NCBI GenBank assembly: GCA_963662175.1
Contig: OY759215.1
Location: forward strand, 20,201,079-20,265,078
Direction of reading: 5' to 3'
Source of the DNA: Aradus depressus
Lineage: Eukaryota > Arthropoda > Insecta > Hemiptera > Aradidae
Length of the DNA: 64,000 bases
Program-made: the position numbers and the translations under genes
Part shown: positions 30,416-41,081 of the stretch, piece after piece
How the letters are laid out: the number at the start of each line of letters is the position of its first letter
Numbering within the stretch: the stretch's first letter is position 1
The notes under the pieces: model-generated
The model's database searches: none
What the model saw: only the letters and a program-made list of their open reading frames with translations
What the model was told of the DNA's origin: nothing

Positions 30416-30617
30416 GTTGATTTTTTCCGGCATTTCTTCCATAGTGTGTCTTCTTTTTTTCCTTTTTTGACAATATTTCGGGACACTTACACGTCCCTTC
30501 TTCTGGTCACTGTAGGTTCATAGTGACCAGAAGAAGGGACGTATAAGTGTCCCGAATTATTGTCAAAAAAGGAAAAAAAGAAGACACCTCTGGAAGAAAT
30601 GACGGAAAAAAATCAAC
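30416..30617. repeat. Long palindrome, 95-nt arms, hammerhead-like cores
   Basis: Arms 30416-30510 and 30523-30617 are near-perfect inverted copies around a 12-nt loop. Each arm holds (A/G)CCAGAAGAAGGGAC, GTNTAAGT, GTCCCGAA(A/T)TATTG, which parallels the CTGATGAT-GGGAC-...-GTCCC-GAAAC segment at 40949-40981. Probably two Penelope-type termini head to head. Confidence 0.8.
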
Positions 30618-31242
30618 ATTTCAACATCCCAGAGAAGTTTAAGAAACTACTCGGTCTCTGTGACTAGCATCCGCAGATCCAGGCCCAGGTCTCAACTCCA
30701 CCCTGGCCTGGTCGTTCAGCGAATAATTGAGGATATGTTCTGCAGTTTCTACCTTGTAATTTGTATCCCCACTTCCTCACACACAACATAAGTTGGGAAA
30801 TCAGAGAGTAGAAGTACAAATATTGATCTATCTTCAATGTAATAAACAGGTTTTCTCAAAATGTATTCCCCGAAAACAAACTTTTCCGAGAATGCCTTTG
30901 TAAAGACTGAATTTGGTTTGGTGGAGGAGGCAATAAATCAATCTGTGGTTTCCCCTTTTTCGGCTCATCTCTGTTCATGAAAGGGAACATATACTGTTCA
31001 AATATTGACATTTTCCCCTGATAGATCCGACCCTGAAAGAGCTCCTCCATTGAATGGAGTACTCACGCCTACGCTCCCACATCCAGTTTTATCTTCTTTT
31101 TTTTGCTATATAGTGTATATTTTGAGAGGGGAAGAGGAAGGTTAAAATAAATGTATTAATGTCCTAAATTGTGTGACACATCATTTTCGCGGTCTGCGCC
31201 TGCCGCATTATATCGCATCCTTAGAATAATACTGTCACAATT
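30618..31242. other. Spacer without recognised gene
   Basis: Nothing supported; short frames only. Confidence 0.3.
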
Positions 31243-31697
31243 TAATAAAAAGACGTCGTTGAATAACCCAATTTTATGTGGGTGTTTCGAGTCGAGCCAC
31301 CTTCTCTGCCCCCCCCCCCCCCCCCCCCTCTTTTTGACCGATTTCGTGGAAACGTAATAGGTGCCTTCCTTATCGGGTTTTGAATTCAAATATAAAATTG
31401 TATATCGATACATTTATTACATCGGCAATTATAATAAATATATATATTAGTTGTACAGTTTTTGTTTTAAGACTCCCCCTAATCCCCCCTGCCCTTTGGC
31501 CAATTTGCCTGAAAACTAATAGGTGTCTTTATGGGATTCTGAATTCACTTATAAAATTTCATGTCGCTCATCACTCAGAGAACTTTTTTTTTTTTTCATT
31601 TTTAGATTCAAGGGTTAGAAAAACATATAATCCCGTTGACAACTCTGCATTTAATTTCTAACCGAATACATAACTGCCTCCATACTTCGTATAGTTG
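31243..31697 (+). repeat. Hairpin family B, long copy
   Basis: Contains a C-run of about 21, TTTTTGACCGATTTCGTGGA, GTATATCGATACATTTATTA, TTGGCCAATTTGCCTGAAAA, AAAATTTCATGTCGC, TTCTAACCGAATACATAACT and ATACTTCGTATAGTTGGGG. Confidence 0.75.
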
Positions 31698-31970
31698 GGG
31701 TGTACTTTCTTATAGCTATAGTTTAAGAAAGAATTGTAATTGCGCAAAAATCCGAGATCAACGGATTATCAAGTTTCAAGGTCCCCTTGTACATTTGTTG
31801 AGCGTTTTCAATGAAAAAAGAAAATTGCTAATGCCAACATCTTACTTTCGTACATCCAGTTATGCCAGTATGAAATTCATTTGAGAGGGTGGAGGTGGAG
31901 GGAGAAGAGTGATCTGTATAAAAGTGGTTGGTATAAGAATGTCTCGTAATGGCCACATCACGTTCTTTTT
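31698..31970. repeat. Foldback A, partial
   Basis: The right arm is clear: ATTCATTTGAGAGGGTGGAG, GAAGAGTGATCTGTATAAAA, GTGGTTGGTATAAGAATG and TAATGGCCACATCAC. The left arm is eroded (TACTTTCTTATAGC). Confidence 0.6.
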
Positions 31971-32382
31971 TTTAACGTTCTTGCCATGTATAGAATACTG
32001 TTATATCATGATTTACGAATTACAAGGAAATAAGGGGTTGAGGCATAATTAAATTTCAAAATTCTGAAAGCCAGGGGGGGATGCCATGTTCTGAACCCTT
32101 AATTGAATGGAGATACATTTTCGAACAAGCTGAAACAGCGCTCTCTCTTTATAATGCTTGTGTTCAAATCCCTAAAGAGTTGAATTCAGCTTTTAAATTT
32201 ATTTTGAAGCTGTTTCCCTTCATCCTCGCCTTAGTTACTACAATATCTATGTAATTAGAACTTTATGAACGCACTAACTCAATGTACCAATGAACTTGAA
32301 ATTTGAAATGAAAATTTCACAAATTTTCACTTAGATCTGATTGGATTTTGGACAAAATAAAACGGAAATTAAGATCACTTTC
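31971..32382. other. Foldback A-like flank, degraded
   Basis: AACTTGAAATTTGAAATGAA, AATTTCACAAATTTTCAC resembles text at 62515-62560, part of the foldback A flank; otherwise unassigned. Confidence 0.35.
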
Positions 32383-32589
32383 TAATGAATAAAAAACTTA
32401 GAACGAGTCAAAAAATTCCACTTTATTTATTTGAAAAACACAATATATTTCGCTCGTTAGAGCATTCTCAAGTGTACAGAATACAGACTTATGACTGGAG
32501 TCATGAATGCTCTAACGAGCGAAATATATTGTGTTTTTCATATAAATAAAGTGGAATTTTTTGACTCGTTCTAAGCGTTTTATTCATTA
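32383..32589. repeat. Palindrome, 84-nt arms
   Basis: Arms 32383-32466 and 32506-32589 are near-perfect inverted copies around 39 nt. The inner arm ends read AATGCTCTAACGAGCGAAAT: a GCTC-TAAC-GAGC hairpin followed by GAAA, as in hammerhead-like termini. Preceding CTTGAGA or TCATGA are imperfect CTGANGA boxes. Confidence 0.8.
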
Positions 32590-32639
32590 GTATTCACAAT
32601 GAACTTCCACAAGATCTCTGGCGAAAACATCTCTACGAC

Positions 32640-32966
32640 CACTTTACTTCGGGGCCAAAGTACATTTTACAAAATACCTCTTTTATTTTTGACCTAATCA
32701 AAAGTCACTTCAAATAAAAGCTCTTGAGAATTGTACATTTTATATTAAATACGAAAAATTAATCTTTCCAAAAAATATTCATTATTAAATTTCCAACAAT
32801 CAAAATGCTCTCAAACGTGCTGTTGGACCAATATCAACAAAGTTATAGCGCAACGAAGATTGCACTATAAATTTATGCAAAAAGTGTAAATCTTTAAATA
32901 TGTTTTCATTATTGGTAGTTTTTTTATTAAAAAGGATTAAAAAATAGAAGAAAAATAGAAAAATAT
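32640..32966 (+). repeat. Foldback A flank block
   Basis: ATTAAATTTCCAACAATCAA, GCTCTCAAACG, GGACCAATATCAACAAAGTT, ATAG, then TTTTTTATTAAAAAGGATTA. Homologous to 62640-62940 and to the tandem unit at 15841-16207. Confidence 0.55.
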
Positions 32967-33272
32967 GTGATGAGGCCATAATTAAATTTCTTATAACAAC
33001 CACGTTTTTACAACGCCCGACTCTCTTCCCCACTCTCGGACTAAGGCTCTCCCTTACCTCTTGAACTCATTTCTTCCATATTCTGGGTGAGATATTCTAA
33101 CAACTACGTTGTACAATGAAATAATGACAACCACTGTTGACAACACATTACAATTTCATACCCAGTAATTCCAGTTTGAAATGATGGAGTAATGAATTTG
33201 AGAGAAGGAACGGTGGACAGAGAGTGTTCTGTAAAAATGTGGTTGCTATAAGAAGTCCTGTTATGGCCATAT
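32967..33272. repeat. Foldback A element
   Basis: Ends GTGATGAGGCCATAA and TTATGGCCATATCAGA. Left arm TTTCTTATAACAACCACG, right arm TGTAAAAATGTGGTTGC, TATAAGAAGTCCTG. The inner part (ATATTCTAACAACTACG, TTGTACAATGAAATAATGAC) is shared, inverted, with 39480-39745. Confidence 0.75.
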
Positions 33273-33759
33273 CAGATATTATTTTCTAATACCTATTTCA
33301 ACTTTTTGCTAGGCTGTTCCCTTACTTGTTAAAAAATAACCTATAACTCTGATTTAATTTTTGCCCTATTATTGTGGATTTCATGCCAGTCTGATTATTA
33401 AGTTTATAAAGCTATGAGGAGAGCCCCGGTAGCTCAGTGGTATGTGTGCTTGCCTTCTGAGCTCAAGAACGTGGGTTCGAAACCCGACCGAGGCCCTTAG
33501 TTTATTTTATCTGGGAGGTAAAATAAACTTGAGCACTCCGTCCTTCGGACGTTAAGCGATGGTCCCGAGCCTGTACGATGTCAAATACTCGTTAAAGACC
33601 CTAGATGAATAAAAATTTAGGGTAGGCAAAATTTAGGACTCCCACAGTAGAGTCGGGCTCATGTCCTCCAGAGTGACGAAAGAGCGCTCTGGTAGTAGAC
33701 GATATGACCTCGTAGTTAAAGCCCGGGCATGAGTCATAAAACCTAACCTAACTTAACCT
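33098..33759 (+). repeat. Inverted duplication, copy 1
   Basis: The order foldback A part, spacer (GTGGATTTCATGCCAGTCTG, ATTATTAAGTTTATAAAG), SINE1 is repeated as reverse complement at 38941-39745, including the spacer, which is not itself SINE or foldback. Confidence 0.7.
33419..33759 (+). repeat. SINE1, full length with TSD and CCTAA tail
   Basis: 341 bp between copies of AAAGCTATGAG (33408-33418 and 33760-33770). A-box GTAGCTCAGTGGTATGTG, B-box GGGTTCGAAACCCG, full body, tail CCTAACCTAACTTAACCTA. A good reference copy for the family. Confidence 0.92.
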
Positions 33760-33770
33760 AAAGCTATGAG

Positions 33771-34208
33771 TATCATCAAACACAATATTTAGCTAATCAT
33801 TAAGATGTTTGAATATATTTTGTAAAAGTTTATGGGCATTATTAAATTGTAGAATATTAAATAATACAATAAGTCAAAAAGTTTTGAATTGCTATTAAAA
33901 TGATATTATAATTTAGAGTATGACGTCAGAGTTGGGGCCCTTGACAGTTTTAGGGTCACTAAAAGGAGGATATAACAGATCTAATAATGTTTACGATCCT
34001 GTAAAAGTTGTCATGGTAGAAGATAGCCGTAAAACTGACTCAAACTGTTGTTTCTCTCTCACTTGCCTACCTCAGGTCTCCCCGTCTTCAGATCTGTTAC
34101 CCCTTCATCCTCAGCCCATAGTCAGACCCGCCACACAACTGTTTTATTCCTTTTATTATATGGAAACTTTGCCAGGGCCATTAAACAATTGTCAATATTC
34201 ATATTTCT
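33771..34208. other. Spacer without recognised gene
   Basis: The frame at 33920-34288 crosses into a retroelement poly(T) and is not credible. Confidence 0.3.
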
Positions 34209-34220
34209 CTAGTAAGACAT

Positions 34221-34683
34221 TTTTTTTTTTTTTTGTATTCATTTATTTTAAGCCACAACTATGCAAAAAATGCACAACCAACGGCTAGGCTGACATATAC
34301 TATACAAACATAATAAAAATAAATATGACATGAGAGGCTTGAGAGAGGAAAAACACCCAGCGGTAAACCCTCATGGCATCACTTCATAACAGGAGATCTC
34401 TATGCCAAACTCTCTTTAATCTTCTTGGGGGATTGTAGCGTAAATTTGTGTTTAAGATTTTGCGAACTTCCGGATTGGTGTGTAAGTAGATTTTGGTGTA
34501 GAAACGTTGGTATAAATGTTTAATGGTTGTGTCTATGGATGTGACGTTCAAGTCGCGGTGTAAAGTCTTGTTACTAACGTATGGTGGGCATTGCGTGATC
34601 AGTCGCAGAGTCTTGAATTGCAATACCTGTATTCTTTTGATGTTCGAAGTCTAGGCTGTAGTACCATATATAAACCGCTGTAC
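34221..34683 (-). pseudogene. 5'-truncated Jockey-type LINE end with TSD
   Basis: The T-run at 34221-34234 is the poly(A) tail. The frame to 34623 encodes QFKTLRLITQCPPYVSNKTL, HRDLNV, LYQRFYTKIYLHTNPEVRKI and PRRLKRVWHRDLL, the conserved C-terminus of Jockey-clade ORF2 (no RNase H). Upstream SNIKRIQ also fits. CTAGTAAGACAT (34209-34220) and CTAGTAAGAAAT (34684-34695) are the target-site duplication. A truncated, dead copy. Confidence 0.88.
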
Positions 34684-34730
34684 CTAGTAAGAAATAGCGA
34701 TAGTTTCAGATGCTACGTACAAAATATATG

Positions 34731-34972
34731 TGATCTGGCAATAACTAGACTTCCTTATACCAACCACGTTGTTACAGATCACTCTCCCTCATCCTCTTAG
34801 TAATCATTTCATCCTGGCATTACTGAACATACGAAAGTAATGGCATCAGCGGTTTTCTTTGTTCCATTTTGCAGCGTAATTCAGAGAATGGTTTTCTTAT
34901 ACCCAGTAGTACTTGAGGAGTGATCTGTAAAAAGGCGGATGGTATAAGGAAGTCTTATTATGGCCACTTCAC
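34731..34972. repeat. Foldback A element
   Basis: Left arm GACTTCCTTATACCAACCAC, ACAGATCACTCTCCCTC. Right arm GAGTGATCTGTAAAAA, GGATGGTATAAGGAAGTC, TTATGGCCACTTCAC. Centre GCATCAGCGGTTTTCTTTG. Confidence 0.8.
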
Positions 34973-35345
34973 ATATTTTTGGAAAAACATATTTTAAAAT
35001 TCCTTACCATGTAGGCAGTTGGAAATTTAATATGTGCTTTTCAGTTTTCTCTACAACTTTTATTTGCAGAGTTTTTTGATTGTCATAAATATAAGCTATA
35101 ACTTAAAAAATTTACTTAGGTCTCCAAGTAAAGTAAGTGGTCTTCCGTTTTCGGTTAAAATCTAATCAAAACTGGGTTAGCACATGTGTCATCATAATTT
35201 CAAATTTTAAGTTCTTTCCGCAGTGCTCACGACACACCGACGCACAGATTGACATCATCACGAACGGGATCTTGAATCATGAAATTCCGTTTTTTCGCAC
35301 AATCACAATACTCCCTTATACTAAAGATATAAGAAGCAAAAATAA
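34973..35345 (+). repeat. Mixed foldback A flank and family B-like 3' end
   Basis: GGCAGTTGGAAATTTAATAT and TCAGTTTTCTCTACAAC recur near 40130-40160. Then GTTTTCGGTTAAAATCTAAT, CATGAAATTCCGTTTTTTC and ACTCCCTTATACTAAAGATA suggest a diverged relative of family B. Confidence 0.4.
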
Positions 35346-35529
35346 TTGTAATTAAAAGTATCACAAATCGTTATGGGTTGGGAGCGTTTGTTAAGTCTCT
35401 CGTAAGCCTTTCATCACGGATGAACTTGTACGAGTTCCCTCACGAAGTGATGATGAACCAACCATCCTCGTCTTTAGTCGGAATTATTATGGCAATGGTA
35501 TCAGTTAAAGTATCGACTGTGAACCTTCA
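35346..35529. other. Spacer
   Basis: No gene recognised. Confidence 0.3.
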
Positions 35530-35542
35530 TAGAGAAAAATGA

Positions 35543-35891
35543 GAGGTCGCCGGTAGCTCAGTGGTATGCGTGCTTGTCTTCTGAGCTCAAGAACGTGGGT
35601 TTGAAACCTGACCGAGGTCCTTAGTTTATTTTATCTGGGAGCTAAGTTAAACTTAAGCACCCCGTCCTTCGGATCGGACTTTAAACGATGGTCCCGAGCC
35701 TTTACGATGTCAGGTACTCGTTAAAGACCCCTGCCCTAGGTGAATAATATTTAGGGTAGGCAAAATTTAGGACTCCCACAGTAGAGTCGGGCTCATGTCC
35801 ACCAGAGTGACGAAAGAGCGCTCTGGTAGTAGGCGATATGACCTCGTAGTTAAAGCCCTGGCATGAGTCATAAACCTAACCAAACCTTACC
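35543..35891 (+). repeat. SINE1, full length with TSD
   Basis: Flanked by TAGAGAAAAATGA (35530-35542) and TAGAGAAAAAAGA (35892-35904). Complete head (B-box changed to GGGTTTGAAACC), complete body, tail AAACCTAACCAAACC. Confidence 0.88.
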
Positions 35892-35904
35892 TAGAGAAAA
35901 AAGA

Positions 35905-36417
35905 TAAAATACGTCCCTTTGGCTTCCCGTTTGTTGAATAATAACTACGTTTCGCGTTCCGCGCAATAGGGAACAATCATAATGAATTTTTTCATTCAGA
36001 CGATCTTTCTTAAGTTGATCTTATCTGATTTCGAAGAAATTAACCTTTTGAGAATAAGAGAGCATTATTTTAGTTTCTGAAGGGAGACACGTGGCTCAGA
36101 GGACCGCGAAAAAGAACTTACTAACTCGAAGGACTTGCCCGGGTATTTGTTTTGTGGACCACGAAATAAGGGTAATAGCTTTTGCCGCTCTGCATTGGTC
36201 GGACTCCTTAACTTCTTTGGAAACTTTTGATCTCATGGTACAGTGATCTCATCTGATGCTTTAAAAGTTGAATTTTCATCTAACAAAAGAACTGGCTTCT
36301 GGGATTTTATTAACTTTCATACATTTTTATCGCATAACCTACCTAACACAAAAAAATATGATTGTATATACAAGACCTATCTGAGACAGATTTGTTCTCT
36401 TTTGAACTAACTATTAC
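35905..36417. other. Spacer, possible Penelope-type 3' region
   Basis: No protein recognised. It precedes a decayed hammerhead-like motif, as expected for a Penelope-type terminus. Confidence 0.25.
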
Positions 36418-36452
36418 CTGAGGATGGCAGATAATTACCGAAACTAGTTGTG
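36418..36452 (+). ncRNA. Decayed hammerhead-like motif
   Basis: CTGAGGATGGCAGATAATTA, CCGAAACTAGTTGTGG: the core boxes are present, but helix II is mostly lost and the cleavage triplet would be GTG, which hammerheads do not cut. Confidence 0.35.
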
Positions 36453-37600
36453 GTATAAATTAAATATATTGTTATGATGATATAATGAATAAAAATATAT
36501 AATGAAATATACTCTGTATTACTTATTATTAAGGCTTCAACTCAACATTTTTAAACCTCTCCAATCAACGTTTACGGCTGTTGTTGGTCCACAGGGAATA
36601 ATAAAAATTATTAATAATAAAAAAACAACATTTTCCACTGTTAACAACAGCTTAACGAGCATTTTTCATCATTTCATAATAATTATTATTATAGAGTATC
36701 ACTTTTTCTTTAAGACGCGAGCAGGATTTTGGAAAATAGGAAGATGCTGAAGTAGTTGGGAAAACGATATCGGAATAGGATCTTATGCAGGAACGGAGGA
36801 AACTGCACAATGACTCTGCTCTGGGGCAGCGGTAGAAGAGGATGGATTAAATGAGGACTTAAATAAATGGTGTTCGCTCTTGAATTAGAAGCCCTAATTT
36901 TGGTTATGGGGCGCCCTTAATGAAATGTTAAGACCCTTTATTGCTGTAATCAAGTATTCCTAATGAAGTGCTGTGTGCAGTTTACCTATAGAATTGTTGT
37001 ATATCATGCAACCTGTCTCTCTCACTAATTGGGAAAGTAAGGACAAACATTATTCCAGAAACAAACAGAACCTATTGAGCAAATTCGGGACTGGCGTCAA
37101 ATAATAATAATAATAATAAAACTACTAGTATTTTATTAAAAATATTTTTAAATAAATTGATTCATTCACAAAAATGATATAAAGAAGTTATTATTCACTT
37201 TCATATTTTCGTAAGCGACATTTTTCCGAAAATATATTTTTTTTTTAACCAAAAAAAAACTCTATTGATCTAGTGGGACCTCGTATATGACACAAAACGA
37301 AAAAAACATGAAATACGGTTTGAATAATCGTACCTTGCAAAAGAAATGGGAACGAAATTCTGGTGAAACCTGGTAACTCCGTCAAGTACGTTAATTGTTT
37401 ACTTGGATTTGCAAACTAGCTTAAAAACAATTCATGGCATGCATATACATCTCTTAATACAAATGTCGAAAAAATTGAGGTTTTCTATAAAGAATATTTT
37501 TTTAATCAGTTTTTGTCTCTGTAAAGTTGTCTTTTTTCACATAGAGATATCACGTTTAGACCGACGATGTGTAAAATATTATTTAGTAATTGAAAATATA
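36453..37600. other. AT-rich spacer
   Basis: No gene recognised; an AAT microsatellite lies near 37107-37126. Confidence 0.3.
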
Positions 37601-37829
37601 GGGCGCCTGTAGCTCAGAGGTTGCGTGCTAAGCCGAGGCCCCTAGGTTTTTTACCTGGGAGGTAAAAAATACCTTGAGCACGCTGTCCTTCGAATGCTAA
37701 GCGATGGCCACGAGCCTGTAAAATATCTTCTTAAAGACCCTTACCCTTGGTGAATAAACCTAGTTTGGCAAAGTTTAGAACTCAAACAGTAGAGTCGAGC
37801 TCATGTCCTACCGAGCTACGATAACTGAC
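37601..37829 (+). repeat. SINE1 copy, deleted
   Basis: GGGCGCCTGTAGCTCAGAGG and GCGTGCTAAGCCGAGGCCCC: the anticodon-to-B-box part is deleted. The body is present up to GAGTCGAGCTCATGTCC. Confidence 0.75.
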
Positions 37830-38526
37830 TATATTTTGGAATCACTTTTCTAAGCTTTAATTTGATACACCACTCATAACAATATGCTCCCTTATTGTTC
37901 TGCAGTCGGGTCAAAATATCTTGAGTTTCCTCCCTGCCAGTTGACTGGCTAGTCATGAGTCCCAAGTTAAAGTAAATGGCAATTGTTATCTTTGCCCAGG
38001 GCACTGGTCAGAGGGACTTTGGCATAAGTGAGGCTTTGGCATATTTGATTCCTCTTCATCTCAAGGTTCTGGTTCTATCTGATCCTCCTCAAACTGTAAT
38101 TTTCGTCAAGCTAAAAGAACACTTTCAAAGAATAACTGGCATCCGATAATAAAGCGAACTGGCTTCTCGTTTCTTGTTACTCAAATCGGGCTATATACTT
38201 TGTTTTTTTATTATAACTGTGAAATATATGGATGGTCACATGATTATGTAATGGTCGTGTTTTTCGATACCTAATTCGAAAAATGATCAAAATACCATAA
38301 ATTGGTATTCGATTACGTCATTAAAATGTATACATCAAGATAGATTATTAATTAAGATACATGATCAGTTATCAGCTCTTAGGGTCGGTCACACCTGAGA
38401 TTAGTAATAACTAAATAGTACAAAATAAAATGATTAAATATATAATTGAGAACGAATTAGTTCAAAAATAATAATATTAATACAGTAACTACAGAGAATA
38501 ATAACTGTAACAACAAAAAAAAATAT
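37830..38526. other. Spacer without recognised gene
   Basis: Nothing supported. Confidence 0.3.
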
Positions 38527-38770
38527 ACGTTATGTGGCCATAACAGGACTTTCTTATACCAACCACTGGTCAGATCACTCCTCCTCCACTCCTCTGGGTC
38601 TATGAAAGTAACGCGCTGGCTTCAGCGGTTTTTTTGTTACCTTGTATAGAGTAATTCAGGGAGTGATTTTCTTATACACAGTATAAGGACGCCAATGAGG
38701 AATGATTTTAAGAGGGAGGAAGTGGAGAGGGAGTGAACTGTAAAAACGTGGTTGATATAAGAAAGTCCTA
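38527..38770. repeat. Foldback A element
   Basis: GTTATGTGGCCATAACAGGA, CTTTCTTATACCAACCAC on the left; CTGTAAAAACGTGGTTGATA, TAAGAAAGTCC on the right. Centre GGCTTCAGCGG. Confidence 0.8.
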
Positions 38771-38940
38771 TATAAACATATATATTTTATTAAAAGAAAA
38801 CGGTTAGTCCTATTGAAAAGTTGATTCTCACCAAAATTGTTTCTTATAAAATGTCCAATCACTAATAAGTCCTCAGATTTGAGATATGATCAATACGAAA
38901 AAAGTTATCAATACGGCCTGAAAAATGTAAACTAAATGTC
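38771..38940 (+). repeat. Foldback A flank block
   Basis: ATGTCCAATCACTAATAAGT, CCTCAGATTTGAGATATGAT, CAATACGAAAAAAGTTATC, homologous to 62700-62800 and to the 96-bp tandem unit. Confidence 0.55.
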
Positions 38941-39245
38941 TATAAGGCTAGGTTAGGTTTTATGACTCAAGCCCTGGCTTTAACTACGAGGTCATATCGC
39001 CTACTACCAGACCGCTCTTTCGTCACTCTGGTGGACATGAGCCTGACTCTACTGTGGGAGTCCTAAATTTTGCCTAGCAATCGTACAGGCTCGGGGCCAT
39101 CGCTTAACGTCGCATTCGAAGGACGGCGTGCTTAAGTTTGTTTTACCTCCCAGATAAAATAAACTAAGGCCCTCGGTCGGGTTTCGAACCCACGTTCTTG
39201 AGCTCAGAAGACAAGCACGCATACTACTGAGCTACCGGGGCTCTC
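38941..39245 (-). repeat. SINE1 copy with internal deletion
   Basis: AGGTTAGGTTTTATGACTCA start (tail side), body, CGGGTTTCGAACCCACG B-box and GAGCTACCGGGGCTC A-box end. About 45 bp is missing around 39078. It is part of the inverted duplication with 33419-33759. Confidence 0.85.
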
Positions 39246-39372
39246 CTCATATCTTTATAAACTTAATAATCAGACTGGCATGAAAAGCGGGAAAAATTAA
39301 ATTAGAGATAGGTCATTTTTCAACAAGTAAGGGAAAAGCCTAGCGAGAGGTTGAAATATTAGAAAATAATAT
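39246..39372 (-). repeat. Inverted duplication, copy 2 spacer
   Basis: CTTTATAAACTTAATAATCA, GACTGGCATGAAA and CAACAAGTAAGGGAAAAGCC are the reverse complement of 33290-33415. Confidence 0.75.
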
Positions 39373-39760
39373 CTGATGTGGCCATAACAGGACTTCTTAT
39401 ACCAACCACATTTTACAGAACACTCTCTCCACCCTCCCTTCTCTCAAATGCATTACTCCTTCATTTCAAACTGGTATTACTGGATATGAAATTGCAATGT
39501 GTTGTCAACAATGGTTGTCATTATTTCATTGTACAGCGTTGGTTACCCTGGGTCCTGTGCTTGGCCTTCCCCGGTTCCCCTGGCCCCCTGTGGGTTTCCC
39601 ATCATGGCTGTTCTCGTCATTTCCATAAAGAGTTCGCTGGCTTAGTTAGGACAAGGTATGTAACAAGGTAGGACGATAATAACCAAAGCAGTTTTTCGCC
39701 CAAAATAAACCAACCAACCATCATTGTACAGCGTAATTGTTAGAATATCTATTTATTGTA
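39373..39760. repeat. Foldback A element split by a later insertion
   Basis: GATGTGGCCATAACAGGACT, TCTTATACCAACCACA, then ACTGGATATGAAATTGCAAT and GTCATTATTTCATTGTACAG up to the insertion; it resumes TCATTGTACAGCGTAATTGT. The far arm is missing. Confidence 0.75.
39539..39720 (+). mobile_element. 182-bp retroelement tail with 13-bp TSD
   Basis: TCATTGTACAGCG flanks both sides (39526-39538, 39721-39733). The insert is GC-rich and ends in an AACC-type simple repeat (AAACCAACCAACCA). The target is foldback A, so the insertion is younger than that element. Probably a 5'-truncated non-LTR or a SINE; no coding match. Confidence 0.8.
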
Positions 39761-40948
39761 AAGATAAATGTATTATACTTAATTATTATTACTAGATAAT
39801 TATTATATTTATATTTAATTTCTGAATAAAATATATATTTTATTCAGATCCTGATCGTTAAGATGAGAATTAATAAGAGCACGGTTAATTAGATCACTTG
39901 ATTGTGCTTCAGGGAAACAGCAGGAGTGGGAGAGACAACATTTATCAAATATTGGATGAGAATGCAAACTATGATAAAAGAACTTTTATAAAAGACAAAT
40001 TTTATAAAACTTGAGCTATGTATCACATTTATCAAGCAAACGTCTAAAAAAATTGATTTCAGAACGCCATTTTAAAACTGTTTACTACATTTATCTCGCT
40101 AACCGATCAACTTGCGAAAAATCGTATGTTATATAAAATGTGTCTTTCAGTTTTCTCTACGGTACCTAATGTACTTAGAACCCGGAGTAAAGGGGTCTCA
40201 ATTTTCGTCCGATTTCAGCCGAAATCTAATCAGATCTAAATTAGCCCATGTGATATAATCGCATTATTAAAACCATATGTCAGACTGATAGTTTTACTTC
40301 ATTAATGTTGATGAGTTATTTTGGTTGAGAGAACGTGGAGTGATTAGTTTAAATGGAAACTGTGTGGGTAATACTGCGGGTGGCCCTCTCCTAGTTAGCG
40401 CCGACCACAGACTGAATGTTAGCTGTCTCTCCACAGTTTAACTGGAATAGATCACATGTTAACACATCCAGTCACCATCACTAACTTTCCTACATCGAGG
40501 AAACTGTCTCTAAATGTTTCTTCAGGTGCGGAAAACGTTCTGTTGAATAGTCGAAGTGTAATAACACACAATAACAAAGGGAGTGCCTCCGCTGGCAACC
40601 AAAATAACAGCTAACGGGCACCGACGCGTGGCTGTCGGCAGTCATGGTTACCACCCTCTCTACGTATAATAAATGTGTAATAATAAATTTATTTCCGTTA
40701 AACCAATACATGGTAAATAGGATACGTCAAAAGAATTTATACATTATAACTAACACACATAATAACAAAACTATTAAAAAAAGTAAAATGAAATTAATAA
40801 AAACTGAACAAATAAAATCTTAGAAATATATGAGGATATAAAAAAATTAATACAAGATACGTTTATAATAAGTAGACATATTTTTCAATTTAATAACATT
40901 TAATATAACTTTTTTTCAAAAAAACTCTTCGGAAGTATTATCCCAACA
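39761..40948. other. Spacer without recognised gene
   Basis: AT-rich, with a GC-richer stretch at 40330-40670 that matches nothing else in the window. The 73-aa minus frame at 40490-40711 is not recognisable. Confidence 0.3.
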
Positions 40949-40981
40949 ATGTTTCGGGACTTTCTTACGTCCCATCATCAG
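40949..40981 (-). ncRNA. Hammerhead-like motif
   Basis: Minus strand: CTGATGA, T, helix II GGGAC-(GTAAGAAA)-GTCCC, GAAAC, ATTGTT. The core and helix II are excellent, but the two outer flanks both read TTGGGAT (direct, not inverted), so helix I is not apparent. Confidence 0.4.
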
Positions 40982-41081
40982 ATCCCAATGTGCGAGATAT
41001 AGAAAAAAAAGAAAACAATGTAACTATAACAATATACAATATACATAAGTATATATACTGTTACTACAGTATTAAATTTTA

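Noticed and set aside
39378..39671. 97-aa plus-strand frame
   Set aside because: It fuses foldback A sequence with a later 182-bp insertion, so it is accidental.
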